Origin: Chryseobacterium shigense
GTDB lineage: Bacteria > Bacteroidota > Bacteroidia > Flavobacteriales > Weeksellaceae
Assembly: GCF_014207845.1 (NCBI RefSeq)
Contig: NZ_JACHLC010000001.1
Location: forward strand, 1 to 64,000
Direction: 5' to 3'
Length of the DNA: 64,000 nt
Part shown: one piece after another, positions 43,419 through 52,855 of the stretch
Numbering within the stretch: the first letter of the stretch is position 1
Layout: each line of letters begins with the position of its first letter
The notes under the pieces: generated by a model
What the model saw: only the letters and a program-made list of their open reading frames with translations
Databases searched by the model: none
What the model was told of the DNA's origin: nothing
Program-made: the position numbers and the translations under genes

Positions 43419-44354
43419 TTATTCAAATGAAACTTTAATATCCCCTTCTATTTTACTGTCTGTGTAGACAATAAGTTCCTTATCTTTTACTTTGATCTTA
43501 TTCCAGTAGTGGTTTCCGGCAAACCTGCTTTCCAGAAGCCCGGCTTCGGTTCCGCTTTCAGAGATTTTTATTTCTTTAGGATAATATGAAAATTTAGGAA
43601 GCTGGAAATCTGCCTGTTCTTCTTCACTGAAAATATTCACTTCACCAAAAAGTTTGGCAACATAAGAATTATAAGGATGTTTGTAAGTGTCTTCCGGACT
43701 TTCGTTCTGGATCAGTCTTCCATCTTTCAGAATAACAATCTGGTCAAGCCAAGGCATAATATCCTGAAGCTCGTGGGTAGAAATAATCAGGGAGATCCGG
43801 TGCTGCTTCACATATCTGAAAAGTCTTTCCCTAAGCTCTATTTTTCTTGGAAAATCCAGATTACTGAAAGGTTCATCCAGTATAAGCAGTTTAGGAAGTA
43901 CAGAGAGAGCCCGGGCTATGGCAACACGCTGCTGCTGCCCTCCGCTTAAATATTTGGGAAGAACATGGGCGAATTCCTGGAGCCCAACCACTTCCAGAAG
44001 TTCCATAACGGTTGCTTTTTTCTGTGCTAAATTGATATTAGAAATGAATTTTCCTACATTTTCAGCAACGGTGGCATAAGGCATCAGATCAAAGTTCTGG
44101 GCTACCAGCTTCATCTCAGCTTCCCCGGGAACCAGATTTCCTTTGGGGCCTAAAAGCCGGGTTCCATTAAAAATAATCTCACCGCTTTCCCAGTCCAGAA
44201 GCCCATAAATCAGATTGAGCAATGTAGATTTTCCACAGCCGCTTTCTCCTGCAAGTGCAATGATTCTGCCTTCTTCAAAACCCAGATTAAGGTTCTGAAA
44301 CAGGGGCTTATCTTTAGTATGGGAAAAAAATAAATTGTTTATTTCTAATAGCAT
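43419..44354 (-). CDS. ABC transporter ATP-binding protein
   Basis: 311 residues. Walker A GESGCGKST, Q-loop LVAQNFDLMP, signature LSGGQQQR, Walker B LLILDEPFSNLD and H-loop STHE. The last 70 residues form an extra domain (FGEVNIFSEEEQADFQLPKF) like the TOBE regions of PotA/CysA-type ATPases, which suggests an importer of polyamine, iron, sulfate or thiamine. No permease is in the window, so the partner is elsewhere. Confidence 0.88.
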   Translation of the reverse strand: MLLEINNLFFSHTKDKPLFQNLNLGFEEGRIIALAGESGCGKSTLLNLIYGLLDWESGEIIFNGTRLLGPKGNLVPGEAEMKLVAQNFDLMPYATVAENVGKFISNINLAQKKATVMELLEVVGLQEFAHVLPKYLSGGQQQRVAIARALSVLPKLLILDEPFSNLDFPRKIELRERLFRYVKQHRISLIISTHELQDIMPWLDQIVILKDGRLIQNESPEDTYKHPYNSYVAKLFGEVNIFSEEEQADFQLPKFSYYPKEIKISESGTEAGLLESRFAGNHYWNKIKVKDKELIVYTDSKIEGDIKVSFE

Positions 44355-44429
44355 AATACAAATGTAAGGTTTTTATGAAAAAATAAAATTTTTTATTATA
44401 TTAGCGGAAGTAATAAAAATATATCAAAA

Positions 44430-45089
44430 ATGAGAAAAAAGCTGTTTTCACTGGCAATTCCTGCTTTATTTGTTGCAGCTGTAGCGGTTTCTTGTAAAAA
44501 AGACAAACCGGTTACAAGCGAAAGCAATGAAGTGACAACTACAAAAGACGGGAATCAGTATACAGTGGATACATTAAACAGTAAAGTGGAGTGGAAAGGA
44601 TATAAAATATTCAAGTCTGAAAGTACAAGCCATTTCGGAACAATCAAGTTTGAAAGTGGTGATGTAACGGTAAAAGAGGGGAAGCTTGAAAGCGGAAAAT
44701 TTGTTGCTGATATGACATCTTTAACGTCTGTAGACCTGAAAGATGATGCTGAAAATTTAGGAAAGCTGAACGGCCATCTTAAGAGCGGAGAATTTTTTGA
44801 AGTGGAAAAGTTTCCTACGGCTTCTTTTGAAATTACAAAAGTAATGCCTGCTACAGAAGGAGATTACAATACACTTCTTGATGGGAATTTAACCATTAAG
44901 GGGATTTCAAAACCGGTTCAGTTTAAGGCCAATGTTTCGGTAAAAGATGGAGTGGTAAGCGTGGCAACAGAGCCGAAAGATATTAAAAGAGAAGAGTTTG
45001 GCGTGAAATTCCAGACTCCTGCTGAAAACGGGGTGATTAAAGATGAGGTAACTCTTCAGATCAACGTTAAAGCTTTGGAAAAGAAATAA
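44430..45089 (+). CDS. YceI-family lipoprotein
   Basis: 219 residues. Lipobox VAVSCKKD, linker, then a YceI domain (NSKVEWKGYKIFKSESTSHF, then GKLESGKFVADMTSLTSVDL, ending KDEVTLQINVKAL). YceI proteins are lipocalin-like and bind isoprenoids or amphiphiles. Outer envelope location is inferred from the lipobox. Confidence 0.9.
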   Translation: MRKKLFSLAIPALFVAAVAVSCKKDKPVTSESNEVTTTKDGNQYTVDTLNSKVEWKGYKIFKSESTSHFGTIKFESGDVTVKEGKLESGKFVADMTSLTSVDLKDDAENLGKLNGHLKSGEFFEVEKFPTASFEITKVMPATEGDYNTLLDGNLTIKGISKPVQFKANVSVKDGVVSVATEPKDIKREEFGVKFQTPAENGVIKDEVTLQINVKALEKK

Positions 45090-45182
45090 TTTTTTTATTT
45101 AAGTGAAATAAGTGATTGAAGTCTGCCTCCCGTAAAGGGGCAGATTTTTTTATTACAGATTCATTATTAAACTTAAAAAACG

Positions 45183-45190
45183 TATTTTTG
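45183..45190 (+). promoter_or_regulatory. -7 promoter box of pheS
   Basis: TATTTTTG, 25 bases before the start codon; no clear -33 motif. Confidence 0.45.
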
Positions 45191-45215
45191 CAAAACATTT
45201 TGAAAGGGTAAAACA

Positions 45216-46226
45216 ATGATAGAAAAGATAGAAGAACTACTTACCGAAGTAAACAGCTTCAATGCTACGTCTAAAGAGGAAATTGAAAACTTCCGGATCA
45301 AGTATAACGGTAAAAAAGGTGTTCTGAACGATTTTTTTGAAAAATTTAAAGAAGTTCCGAACGACCAGAAAAAAGAATTCGGGCAGAAGATTAATTCTTT
45401 GAAACAGGCTGTTGCCGTAAAGCTGGAAGATCTGAAAGATACTTCCCAGTCTGCTGTTGTCACAGAAAAAGAAGATCTTACAAGACCTGCTTTTCCATTG
45501 GATCTTGGGTCGAGACACCCGATCAACCTTGTGAAGAACAGAATTATTGAAATTTTCAAATCCATAGGTTTTGCAGTGGCAGATGGCCCTGAAATAGAGG
45601 ACGACTGGCACAACTTTACGGCTCTTAACCTTCCTGAATACCATCCGGCAAGAGATATGCAGGATACTTTCTTCATTGAGCAGAACCCTGATATCCTTTT
45701 AAGAACGCATACTTCTTCCGTACAGATCCGTTATATGGAAGAAAACCAGCCGCCGATCAGAATCCTTTCTCCGGGAAGAGTATTCAGAAACGAGGCTATA
45801 TCTTCACGTTCACACTGTATTTTCCATCAGATTGAAGGATTGTATATTGATGAGAATGTAAGCTTTGCAGACCTTAAGCAAACCATCCAGTTCTTTACGA
45901 CTGAGCTTTTCGGAAAATCCAAGATCAGGATGAGACCTTCTTACTTCCCTTTCACAGAGCCTAGTGCCGAAATTGATGTATATTGGGGATTAAACTCTGA
46001 AACAGATTACAGAATCACCAAAGGAACAGGATGGCTGGAAATCATGGGCTGCGGAATGGTAGATCCTGCCGTTCTGAAAAATGTAAACATCGACTCTGAA
46101 AAATATTCGGGATATGCTTTCGGAATGGGTATTGAAAGAATTACAATGCTGCTTTACCAGATGAGCGATATCAGAATGTTCTTCGAAAATGATATCAGAA
46201 CCTTAGAACAGTTTAAAACACTATAA
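45216..46226 (+). CDS. pheS: Phenylalanine-tRNA ligase alpha subunit
   Basis: 336 residues, standard size. N-terminal coiled coil (residues 1-90), then the class II core with [48 protein letters not shown] and the motif 3 region [18 protein letters not shown]. Charges tRNA-Phe together with PheT, which is not next to it here. Confidence 0.97.
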   Translation: MIEKIEELLTEVNSFNATSKEEIENFRIKYNGKKGVLNDFFEKFKEVPNDQKKEFGQKINSLKQAVAVKLEDLKDTSQSAVVTEKEDLTRPAFPLDLGSRHPINLVKNRIIEIFKSIGFAVADGPEIEDDWHNFTALNLPEYHPARDMQDTFFIEQNPDILLRTHTSSVQIRYMEENQPPIRILSPGRVFRNEAISSRSHCIFHQIEGLYIDENVSFADLKQTIQFFTTELFGKSKIRMRPSYFPFTEPSAEIDVYWGLNSETDYRITKGTGWLEIMGCGMVDPAVLKNVNIDSEKYSGYAFGMGIERITMLLYQMSDIRMFFENDIRTLEQFKTL

Positions 46227-46232
46227 AAAATC

Positions 46233-46262
46233 AAACCTCCGGAATTTCCGGAGGTTTTTGTT
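46233..46262 (+). terminator. Terminator of pheS
   Basis: AAACCTCCGGA / TCCGGAGGTTT stem with a T-run. Confidence 0.9.
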
Positions 46263-46360
46263 TTTAATTACTGACCTAAGAAACAAAACGTAATTAAAAA
46301 CGATTGTATTGAAAATTACAACGTGTGCTTCTAAATGAAACATCATATTAGTTTTTACCC

Positions 46361-46395
46361 TGTCATGTTGAGCGGAGTAGGGAAGCATTACAGAT
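46361..46395 (+). repeat. Dispersed short repeat (GTCATGTTGAGCGGAGT type)
   Basis: TGTCATGTTGAGCGGAGTAG and following bases resemble the TGTCATTCTGAGCGAAG-type repeat I know from many Bacteroidetes genomes. One copy in this window. Confidence 0.5.
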
Positions 46396-46460
46396 TATTG
46401 GTCTTGTCTGCTGTTATTAATAAGACAATTAAAAATTGAAATATATTACATTCTAAAAAT

Positions 46461-46498
46461 AAAAATACCGGCAAAAAAATTCTGTCGGTATTTTTTTA
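46461..46498. terminator. Terminator near the DUF3108 gene
   Basis: AAAAATACCGGCA / TGTCGGTATTTTTTT hairpin with T- or A-runs on both sides; works in either direction. Confidence 0.8.
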
Positions 46499-46518
46499 TT
46501 TAAAAGACTGATGGTCTT

Positions 46519-47286
46519 TTATTTATAATTTAAAGGGTATTTTACATTTTTGAGATCATCAATACTTGCTTTCAGTGAACCGACAGCCAATTCAGCTTTC
46601 AACAGCATGGGAATATGGTTGGCATCATTGGTTACCCACATGGTCACCCCTTCTTTTTCCTTAAAAACCCTTCCGCTTTTTACAGACGGAATAATCTTTA
46701 AACAGTTGATAGTCCCGAATTTTGTTTTCAAATCTTCAGTACCTGCCACTTTCAGCTGAAACGGAAACATTTCATCATCAATCCACACATTCATGTTGAT
46801 TACCGTTCCTACTTTCAGTTCGCCCGTACTCTTGCTTCTGAGGTAGTAAAAACAGGAAAGCATGTCCTGAACCCCTTTTACGGATTTAATTACCTTTGAA
46901 CCGTTGGCAGGTGTTTTTTTGTCAGTTAAGATCAGGGTGTTGTTATTGTGATTAAAAACTGTTTCAAAATGCTGTCTGTAGCTTCCCTCACGTACATTTC
47001 TCACGTAAAAGCTTGGCAGCCCGGTTTCTGTATTAATGAAACTTTCATATAAATCTTCCACTTTGAAGAAGGCTTTTACAGCACCGGTGGTTTGTCCCGT
47101 ACCTTTAACGTAAAGATGGGGAGCGCCCATATAATTGGTTTTCTTGGCAGTAAGGTTGGCGGTTCCGGCATTCAGGATTCCGTAGTGGATTCTGAACGTA
47201 ATGGATTCTCCGTCAGCAATATTGTCAATCTGAGCATGGCCAAACAGGAACATCAATATTGCAAAAAGACTTAAAATTTTCTTCAT
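46519..47286 (-). CDS. Exported DUF3108-family protein
   Basis: 255 residues with signal peptide (MKKILSLFAILMFLFGHAQ). The DUF3108 domain is recognised by GESITFRIHYGILNAGTANL near the start and MLSCFYYLRSK and FGTINCLKIIPSVKSGRVF later. A beta-barrel-like periplasmic fold is suspected; function unknown. Confidence 0.85.
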   Translation of the reverse strand: MKKILSLFAILMFLFGHAQIDNIADGESITFRIHYGILNAGTANLTAKKTNYMGAPHLYVKGTGQTTGAVKAFFKVEDLYESFINTETGLPSFYVRNVREGSYRQHFETVFNHNNNTLILTDKKTPANGSKVIKSVKGVQDMLSCFYYLRSKSTGELKVGTVINMNVWIDDEMFPFQLKVAGTEDLKTKFGTINCLKIIPSVKSGRVFKEKEGVTMWVTNDANHIPMLLKAELAVGSLKASIDDLKNVKYPLNYK

Positions 47287-47402
47287 GGTAAGACATTTAA
47301 CAAAAACATTGCCAAATTTAAGATTTCTAAGTATTTACAGAGATTTGACAAATCTCAGCTTTTTATTTAGAATCAATTAAATATGCTTAGCATTAAAATT
47401 AG

Positions 47403-47410
47403 TAAATTTG
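47403..47410 (+). promoter_or_regulatory. -7 promoter box of the ferredoxin reductase operon
   Basis: TAAATTTG, 33 bases before the start codon of the reductase. Confidence 0.5.
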
Positions 47411-47443
47411 CACTTACATGTATAATTAAATTATGTTTTTATT

Positions 47444-48499
47444 ATGATAACCACTGATATATTGATCATAGGTGCCGGGCCTACCGGGCTTTTTGCTGTT
47501 TTTGAAGCAGGTTTATTAAAGATGAAGTGCCATATTATTGATGCGCTTCCGCAGCCGGGAGGACAGCTAGCAGAGCTTTACCCGAAAAAACCTATTTTCG
47601 ATATTCCAGGTTATCCTTCAGTAAATGCAGGAGAATTGGTAGATAATTTAATGGAGCAGATCAAACAGTTTCAGCCGGGATTCACTTTGGGAGAGACAGC
47701 CGTTTCTTATACAAAAGTGGATGATGAATGGTTTGAAGTGGTTACGAATAAAGGAACCGTTCACAGATGTAAAGCTATTGCCATTGCAGGCGGATTGGGA
47801 ACTTTTGAACCCAGAAAACCTACTTTCGAGAATGTTGCCGATTATGAGGAAAAAGGTCTTGAATATTTCGTTAAAGAACCTGAGCATTTCCGAAATAAAA
47901 AAGTAATAATTGCCGGAGGGGGAGATTCTGCTCTTGACTGGAGTATTTTCCTTTCCAACGTGGCGAGTGAAGTTACTTTAATCCACAGAAGAAACGAGTT
48001 CAGAGGAGCTCTGGATTCCGTGGAAAAAGTTCAGGATCTTAAGAATGAAGGAAAAATCAAATTGATTACTCCTGCTGAAGTTACCGGAATTAAAGGTGAC
48101 GGAAAAGTAGAAGCAATTACAGTACAGATTGAAGGTCAGGAAGCTTATGATATTGAAACTGATTATTTTATCCCTCTATTCGGATTGACACCAAAACTGG
48201 GTGAAATAGGAAACTGGGGACTGAATATCGAGAAAAATGCGATTGTGGTAAATAATGCACTTGATTATCAGACTAATATTGATGGAATTTATGCCATCGG
48301 AGATATCAATACTTATCCCGGAAAACTGAAGCTGATTCTTTGCGGTTTCCATGAAGCCACTTTGATGTGCCAGAGTGTTTACAACAGACTGAACCCGGGG
48401 AAGAAATTTGTATTAAAATATACTACAGTAAGCGGTGTAGACGGATTTGACGGAAGCCGTAAGGAAGCAGAAAAGGCAGTTGTGAAAAAAATTGACTAA
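47444..48499 (+). CDS. Ferredoxin-NADP+ reductase, thioredoxin-reductase-like type
   Basis: 351 residues. FAD Rossmann motif IIGAGPTGLFAVFEAG, PQPGGQLAELYPKKPIFDIP, NADPH motif VIIAGGGDSALDWSIFL and IYAIGDINTYPGKL. There is no CxxC redox pair, which separates this YumC-type group from thioredoxin reductase. The ferredoxin gene 12 bases downstream is the likely electron partner. Confidence 0.93.
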   Translation: MITTDILIIGAGPTGLFAVFEAGLLKMKCHIIDALPQPGGQLAELYPKKPIFDIPGYPSVNAGELVDNLMEQIKQFQPGFTLGETAVSYTKVDDEWFEVVTNKGTVHRCKAIAIAGGLGTFEPRKPTFENVADYEEKGLEYFVKEPEHFRNKKVIIAGGGDSALDWSIFLSNVASEVTLIHRRNEFRGALDSVEKVQDLKNEGKIKLITPAEVTGIKGDGKVEAITVQIEGQEAYDIETDYFIPLFGLTPKLGEIGNWGLNIEKNAIVVNNALDYQTNIDGIYAIGDINTYPGKLKLILCGFHEATLMCQSVYNRLNPGKKFVLKYTTVSGVDGFDGSRKEAEKAVVKKID

Positions 48500-48511
48500 T
48501 TTTGCATTATT

Positions 48512-48841
48512 ATGTCAGATATCAATATTAAGATTACGGATCGGGAAGGGGTAAACCATGATGTTGTAGCCCCTACAGATATGTCTATGAACCTGATGGA
48601 GATCATCCGTTCCTATGAATTGGCGGAAGAGGGAACCATCGGGGTATGCGGAGGAATGGCGATGTGCGCCTCATGTCAGGTATATGTGATCAATGATCCG
48701 GGCCTTGAGCCAATGGGCGATGAAGAAGATGCAATGCTGGCGGAAGCTTACCACGTAAAAGACAACAGCAGACTGGGATGCCAGTTACATATGGCAGATG
48801 AAATGGAAGGTCTTGAAGTGGAGATTGCTCCTTATCCTTAG
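48512..48841 (+). CDS. Adrenodoxin-type 2Fe-2S ferredoxin
   Basis: 109 residues. Cluster cysteines in GVCGGMAMCASCQVY (C-x5-C-x2-C) and RLGCQLHMA. Matches the Fdx/adrenodoxin group used in iron-sulfur assembly and P450 systems. Cotranscribed with the reductase. Confidence 0.94.
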   Translation: MSDINIKITDREGVNHDVVAPTDMSMNLMEIIRSYELAEEGTIGVCGGMAMCASCQVYVINDPGLEPMGDEEDAMLAEAYHVKDNSRLGCQLHMADEMEGLEVEIAPYP

Positions 48842-48861
48842 AAAATATTTAATTTAATATT

Positions 48862-48898
48862 AAAAGCTCCTGAGAATTTAATTTTCAGGAGTTTTTTA
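48862..48898. terminator. Terminator after the ferredoxin gene
   Basis: GCTCCTGAGAAT / ATTTTCAGGAGT stem with a G-T pair, then TTTTTT. Confidence 0.85.
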
Positions 48899-49564
48899 TT
48901 GGGTGAAAACATCTAATTTTCCATCCACACCATTCTTTCCAAATAATTTTATTGATGTATTTTTTTCTGTAACACTTATATTATTTATGATTTTTGTTTT
49001 TAACGTTTCTAATAATTTTCCTGGTTCATAACTTGTTAATTGGTAGTCAATAAATAGTAGTGGGTTATTTCCAATTGTTCCCAGTTCTAGCTGGTTTTTG
49101 AGAAAACCTTCAACATCGTATATCTTGTCATAATTAGGCTCAACCGTATAAAAGCTACCTTTTTTAACATTTAAATTATTTTCATCAATCAATTCAAAGA
49201 ATTTTTTGCTCCAGTTATTTATATCCCATATATTTCTTTTTTCATTCAATATCTTTTCAATTAATGTCTTGTTCTTATTTGTTTCTAATAATTTATTGAT
49301 GCACAAGAATAAATCGTATGGATATTTTGCATTTCTAGCTTTATCTATAAAGTTTGTTTCAAATTGTTTAGTATTAATATGATTCTCGTTGAGGTAAACT
49401 ATATAGTTATTTAAATCAGATCCATGTAAATTTTTCAGATCTTTCTTAATGATTTCAGATCTTTCTTTTTTAGATAAGTTTTTATTAGCTTTTTCAAATA
49501 ATTCAATTTTTTGAGAAAAAAAACTTAACGGAAGCAAGAATGTAAAGAATATTAAAAATCTCAT
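48896..49564 (-). CDS. Secreted hypothetical protein
   Basis: 222 residues from MRFLIFFTFLLPLSFFSQK, a signal peptide. Low-complexity Asn/Lys/Leu-rich helices in the middle and a C-terminal beta segment ISVTEKNTSIKLFGKNGVDG. No family recognised. Its AT-rich composition suggests a poorly conserved or acquired gene. Confidence 0.65.
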   Translation of the reverse strand: MRFLIFFTFLLPLSFFSQKIELFEKANKNLSKKERSEIIKKDLKNLHGSDLNNYIVYLNENHINTKQFETNFIDKARNAKYPYDLFLCINKLLETNKNKTLIEKILNEKRNIWDINNWSKKFFELIDENNLNVKKGSFYTVEPNYDKIYDVEGFLKNQLELGTIGNNPLLFIDYQLTSYEPGKLLETLKTKIINNISVTEKNTSIKLFGKNGVDGKLDVFTQ

Positions 49565-49612
49565 TTCAATTTTTATAAACAATTATTAATATTATAAAGT
49601 TTAAAGGATTTA

Positions 49613-50194
49613 TTAAATCTCATCCTTCGAAATCCATTTCCCTACAGTAGGAGCCTGATAATTCCTCATCTTCTCCAAAAGCTCTTCAATACTGTCACTG
49701 ATCAAAAGCATATCCCGGTTCACCTGCTTTAAAAATCCTTTATCCACCATCGTTTGTACCAACTTTATCAGATCATCATAAAACCCGTCAATGTTTAAAA
49801 TACCAATTGGCTTTTTGTGAAGTCCCAGCTGTGCCCAGGTGATCATTTCAAAAAATTCTTCTAAAGTTCCATAACCGCCGGGAAGAACAATCACGCCGTC
49901 ACAAAGGTCATTCATCTTTGTCTTTCTTTCGTGCATGGTTTCTACGAGGATAAGCTCCGTAAGGTTTTTATGGGCAATTTCTTTAGATTGCAGAAAGTGG
50001 GGCAGAACTCCAATTACTTTTCCGTTTTCATGTAAAGCTCCATCCGCAACGGCTCCCATTAAACCTACATCTGCACCACCGTATATAAGCTTAATGTTTT
50101 GCTTTGCTAATGTTTTTCCAAGTAAAGTTGCCTGCTCTTTGTAAATATCATCAGAACCAAAACTTGAGCCGCAGAATACTGTTATACTTTTCAT
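49613..50194 (-). CDS. LOG-family protein (cytokinin-activating type phosphoribohydrolase)
   Basis: 193 residues, standard size. Rossmann start FCGSSFGSDDIYKEQATLLG, YGGADVGLMGAVADGAL, and the signature LPGGYGTLEEFFEMITWAQLG preceded by MHERKTKM. LOG proteins remove ribose-5-phosphate from nucleotides; bacterial members may degrade AMP or make free bases. Confidence 0.92.
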   Translation of the reverse strand: MKSITVFCGSSFGSDDIYKEQATLLGKTLAKQNIKLIYGGADVGLMGAVADGALHENGKVIGVLPHFLQSKEIAHKNLTELILVETMHERKTKMNDLCDGVIVLPGGYGTLEEFFEMITWAQLGLHKKPIGILNIDGFYDDLIKLVQTMVDKGFLKQVNRDMLLISDSIEELLEKMRNYQAPTVGKWISKDEI

Positions 50195-50250
50195 TATTGT
50201 AAATCTTTTTTAAGCGTTAAGAGGAATGAATTTATTAAGAGGTAGTTAAG

Positions 50251-50282
50251 ATAAAATATCCAGAATCTTAGATTCTGGATAT
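50251..50282 (-). terminator. Possible terminator
   Basis: Perfect 12-base stem ATATCCAGAATC / GATTCTGGATAT with a 3-base loop, after the 139-residue gene; T-run short. Confidence 0.5.
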
Positions 50283-50306
50283 TTAATATAGTAGTTTTAT
50301 TCTTAC

Positions 50307-50726
50307 TTATTCTATCTTGGTTATTTCCCAGATACCTTTTACTCCAAAAAGGAAATAAAGTAATTTGTTGATGAAACTACCGCATTTTATTTTCCAATTT
50401 CCAGTGTAAGAGTCTTTAAGATTTGAAATGCCGGTATAGTAAATGGGTGTATGTTTCTCGTTTTCATTTTCCGTCCTTTTTCCATTTATAGACACCATTG
50501 TTTTTACAGGCATTTGTTTAATAAATTCTATACCGTTATTATTAATCTTTCCTCTGACGGTTCCTACACCTCTGGTTCCATACTCATGATCGTTGTCCTG
50601 TACCGTTCCGGTAAAATTTTCACCATCAAACTCTGTTATTTTTAATAGGAATTCAACTTCCTTATTATAGAGTTCAGAGCTTTTATTAACGTTGTACTTG
50701 TATTTTCCCTTCCAGGTACCAATCAT
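50307..50726 (-). CDS. Hypothetical protein, 139 residues
   Basis: No signal peptide. The beta-rich pattern MIGTWKGKYKYNV, TGTVQDNDHEYGTRGVGTVR and GNWKIKCGSFI suggests a small lipocalin-like barrel. No assignment. It starts 11 bases after pepD on the same strand and may be its last operon gene. Confidence 0.65.
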   Translation of the reverse strand: MIGTWKGKYKYNVNKSSELYNKEVEFLLKITEFDGENFTGTVQDNDHEYGTRGVGTVRGKINNNGIEFIKQMPVKTMVSINGKRTENENEKHTPIYYTGISNLKDSYTGNWKIKCGSFINKLLYFLFGVKGIWEITKIE

Positions 50727-50737
50727 AATTTTCTTAT

Positions 50738-52180
50738 TTATTTCTGAGGAATATTCGCTAAAATATCTTTAGTAAAGCTCCAGAATTTCTGTGCAGAAGG
50801 GATATTAGCTTTCTCATCCGGAGAGTGTGCTCCCCTGATTGTAGGACCGAAACTCACCATTTCCATCTGAGGATAATTGGCTCCGATGATACCGCATTCC
50901 AATCCGGCATGACAAGCTACTACATGAGGCTTTTCACCGAATTTTTCTGTGTAGATTTTTTCCATCAGCTGAACAATCTCAGAACCCGGTTTCGGTTTCC
51001 ATCCCGGATAAGAACCGCTGAATTCAACATTCATTCCGGCTAATTCCGCCACGGATTTTAATTGTTCGGCCACAGAATATTTGGATGAATCTACAGATGA
51101 TCTGGTAAGGTTTAAAATCTTAAGTTCACCACCCTTTAATTCTACTCTGGCTACATTGTTGGAAGCTTCTACAAGATCTTTTACATCGGGACTCATTCTG
51201 TAAACTCCATTATGAAGGGATTTTAATGTAAGAATGATCTTCTTTGAATCCTCTTCTGAAATAGCTTTGTCAGAAGTTGTAGAATTTTCAATATTGATAT
51301 GAATTCCCGGTTCTACAGTGGTAAATTCTTCTAAAATCTGTTTTTTAAGATCAGTAGCCTCAACAATAAATTCCTGGGCATTTCTCACAGAAATCAATGC
51401 TGTAGCTTCTCTTGGAATTGCATTTCTCAATCCGCCTCCATCTACGGAAATCAGTTGAATATTCTGTTTAGCCAGACCGCTGTAAAGAAGTCTTCCCAGA
51501 ATAATATTGGAGTTCCCGAAACCTTTATGGATATCCATCCCGGAATGCCCTCCCTGAAGGCCTTTTACCTCAATTCTTACAATCTGTCCTTTTGCAGCTT
51601 CTGTTCCGTAATTTTGATTAATTGTTACATCTACACCGCCCGCACAGCCAATATCAATTTCATCATCTTCTTCTGTATCAAGGTTTAAGAGAATGTCACC
51701 TGTAAGCTGTCCCGGCTTTAAGCCAAGAGCACCTGTCATACCGGTTTCTTCATCGATTGTGAAAAGTGCTTCCAGAGCAGGGTGGGGAATATCTGAACTT
51801 TCAAGAACAGACATGATAGTTGCCACTCCCAAACCGTTATCGGCTCCCAAAGTGGTTCCTTTTGCTTTTACCCAGTCTCCGTCAATCTCCATTTTGATTC
51901 CTTCTGTTTCGAAGTCAAAATTAACATCATTATTCTTCTGGCATACCATATCCAGATGTGACTGGAGCACAACGGATTTACGGTTTTCCATCCCGGCAGT
52001 TGCGGGTTTCCTGATGATAACATTTCCTACTCCGTCTACAGTAGTTTCCAATCCCAGATTTTCACCAAATTCCCTGATGAAGGCAATTACTCTTTCTTCT
52101 TTTTTAGACGGTCTTGGAACTGCATTTAATTTGGAGAAATTTTTCCAGATTATCTGCGGTTCTATATTAGATAATTCCAT
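50738..52180 (-). CDS. pepD: Aminoacyl-histidine dipeptidase
   Basis: 480 residues, M20C family. Zinc ligands: VLQSHLDMVCQKN, TTLGADNGLGVAT, TIDEETGMTGALGL, LLNLDTEEDDEIDIGCAGG, and the late MEMVSFGPTIRGAHSPDEK. Splits dipeptides such as carnosine-like X-His. Cytosolic (no signal). Confidence 0.95.
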   Translation of the reverse strand: MELSNIEPQIIWKNFSKLNAVPRPSKKEERVIAFIREFGENLGLETTVDGVGNVIIRKPATAGMENRKSVVLQSHLDMVCQKNNDVNFDFETEGIKMEIDGDWVKAKGTTLGADNGLGVATIMSVLESSDIPHPALEALFTIDEETGMTGALGLKPGQLTGDILLNLDTEEDDEIDIGCAGGVDVTINQNYGTEAAKGQIVRIEVKGLQGGHSGMDIHKGFGNSNIILGRLLYSGLAKQNIQLISVDGGGLRNAIPREATALISVRNAQEFIVEATDLKKQILEEFTTVEPGIHINIENSTTSDKAISEEDSKKIILTLKSLHNGVYRMSPDVKDLVEASNNVARVELKGGELKILNLTRSSVDSSKYSVAEQLKSVAELAGMNVEFSGSYPGWKPKPGSEIVQLMEKIYTEKFGEKPHVVACHAGLECGIIGANYPQMEMVSFGPTIRGAHSPDEKANIPSAQKFWSFTKDILANIPQK

Positions 52181-52256
52181 GAAATTTTATTTTTATCAAA
52201 ATTACAAAATAAAAAATGCTTCCGTGAATTCAGAAGCATTTTTGTTATAGCAGGCA

Positions 52257-52340
52257 AAAGGGCAAAATTGTTAAAAGGCTTATTTGAAAATTTGCTTATT
52301 AGCTTTCTCGGCTTCCTTTGCCTTTTTACCCTTTCGATTT
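52257..52340. repeat. Short dispersed repeat (AAAGGGTAAAAAGGC type)
   Basis: The minus strand reads AAAGGGTAAAAAGGCAAAGG and continues with an A-rich string. A related but shorter sequence is at 35938-35976. Confidence 0.35.
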
Positions 52341-52344
52341 TGTC

Positions 52345-52836
52345 TTAGCATCCGCATTCCCCATAAATAGGTATTGTTTCCACGGTACCGTCCGATTTTT
52401 CAATCGTCAGTGTACCTTCAAATAATAAAGCTTCCTCACTTTTTATTTTTTTGCCTTTTACGGAGATTTTGTAGTTGTCGCTTTCAATTTCTTTCGTCAG
52501 TTCTTCGTCAACTTCCATGTCGCTTGATGAGATGAGATTCATGGTTAATCTTTTACCATCCAGTTTCATATAGGCTGTTTTTCCCGCATCGTCAGCATAG
52601 ATATATTTCTCTGCCTCAAAATCGACTTTGTTTCTTGCAAAATAGCATGAACATTCTTTGATTTCTTTTGGAAAAGGAATAATGTCCACCAGTACTTTTC
52701 CTGATGCTGTTTCTGTTTTTGCTGAATCTTTAGTAATGCTTAAAGAGTCTGCAGGAGTAGAATTTTGAATGGTTTCCTTATCTTTTTTACATGCGGTTAA
52801 AAGAAACGCTGAAAAGAAAATGATTAGATATTTCAT
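52345..52836 (-). CDS. Lipoprotein, unknown function
   Basis: 163 residues. Lipobox AFLLTACKKDK, then a Ser/Thr-rich linker and a beta-rich domain with KECSCYFARNKVDFEAEKYI; ends GECGC. The paired cysteines suggest metal or disulfide use. No family assignment. Confidence 0.7.
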   Translation of the reverse strand: MKYLIIFFSAFLLTACKKDKETIQNSTPADSLSITKDSAKTETASGKVLVDIIPFPKEIKECSCYFARNKVDFEAEKYIYADDAGKTAYMKLDGKRLTMNLISSSDMEVDEELTKEIESDNYKISVKGKKIKSEEALLFEGTLTIEKSDGTVETIPIYGECGC

Positions 52837-52855
52837 TGTCTGTTATTTTTTATTT

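Noticed and set aside
43419..44354. Complete ABC transporter operon
   Set aside because: Only the ATPase is present; neither neighbour is a permease or binding protein.
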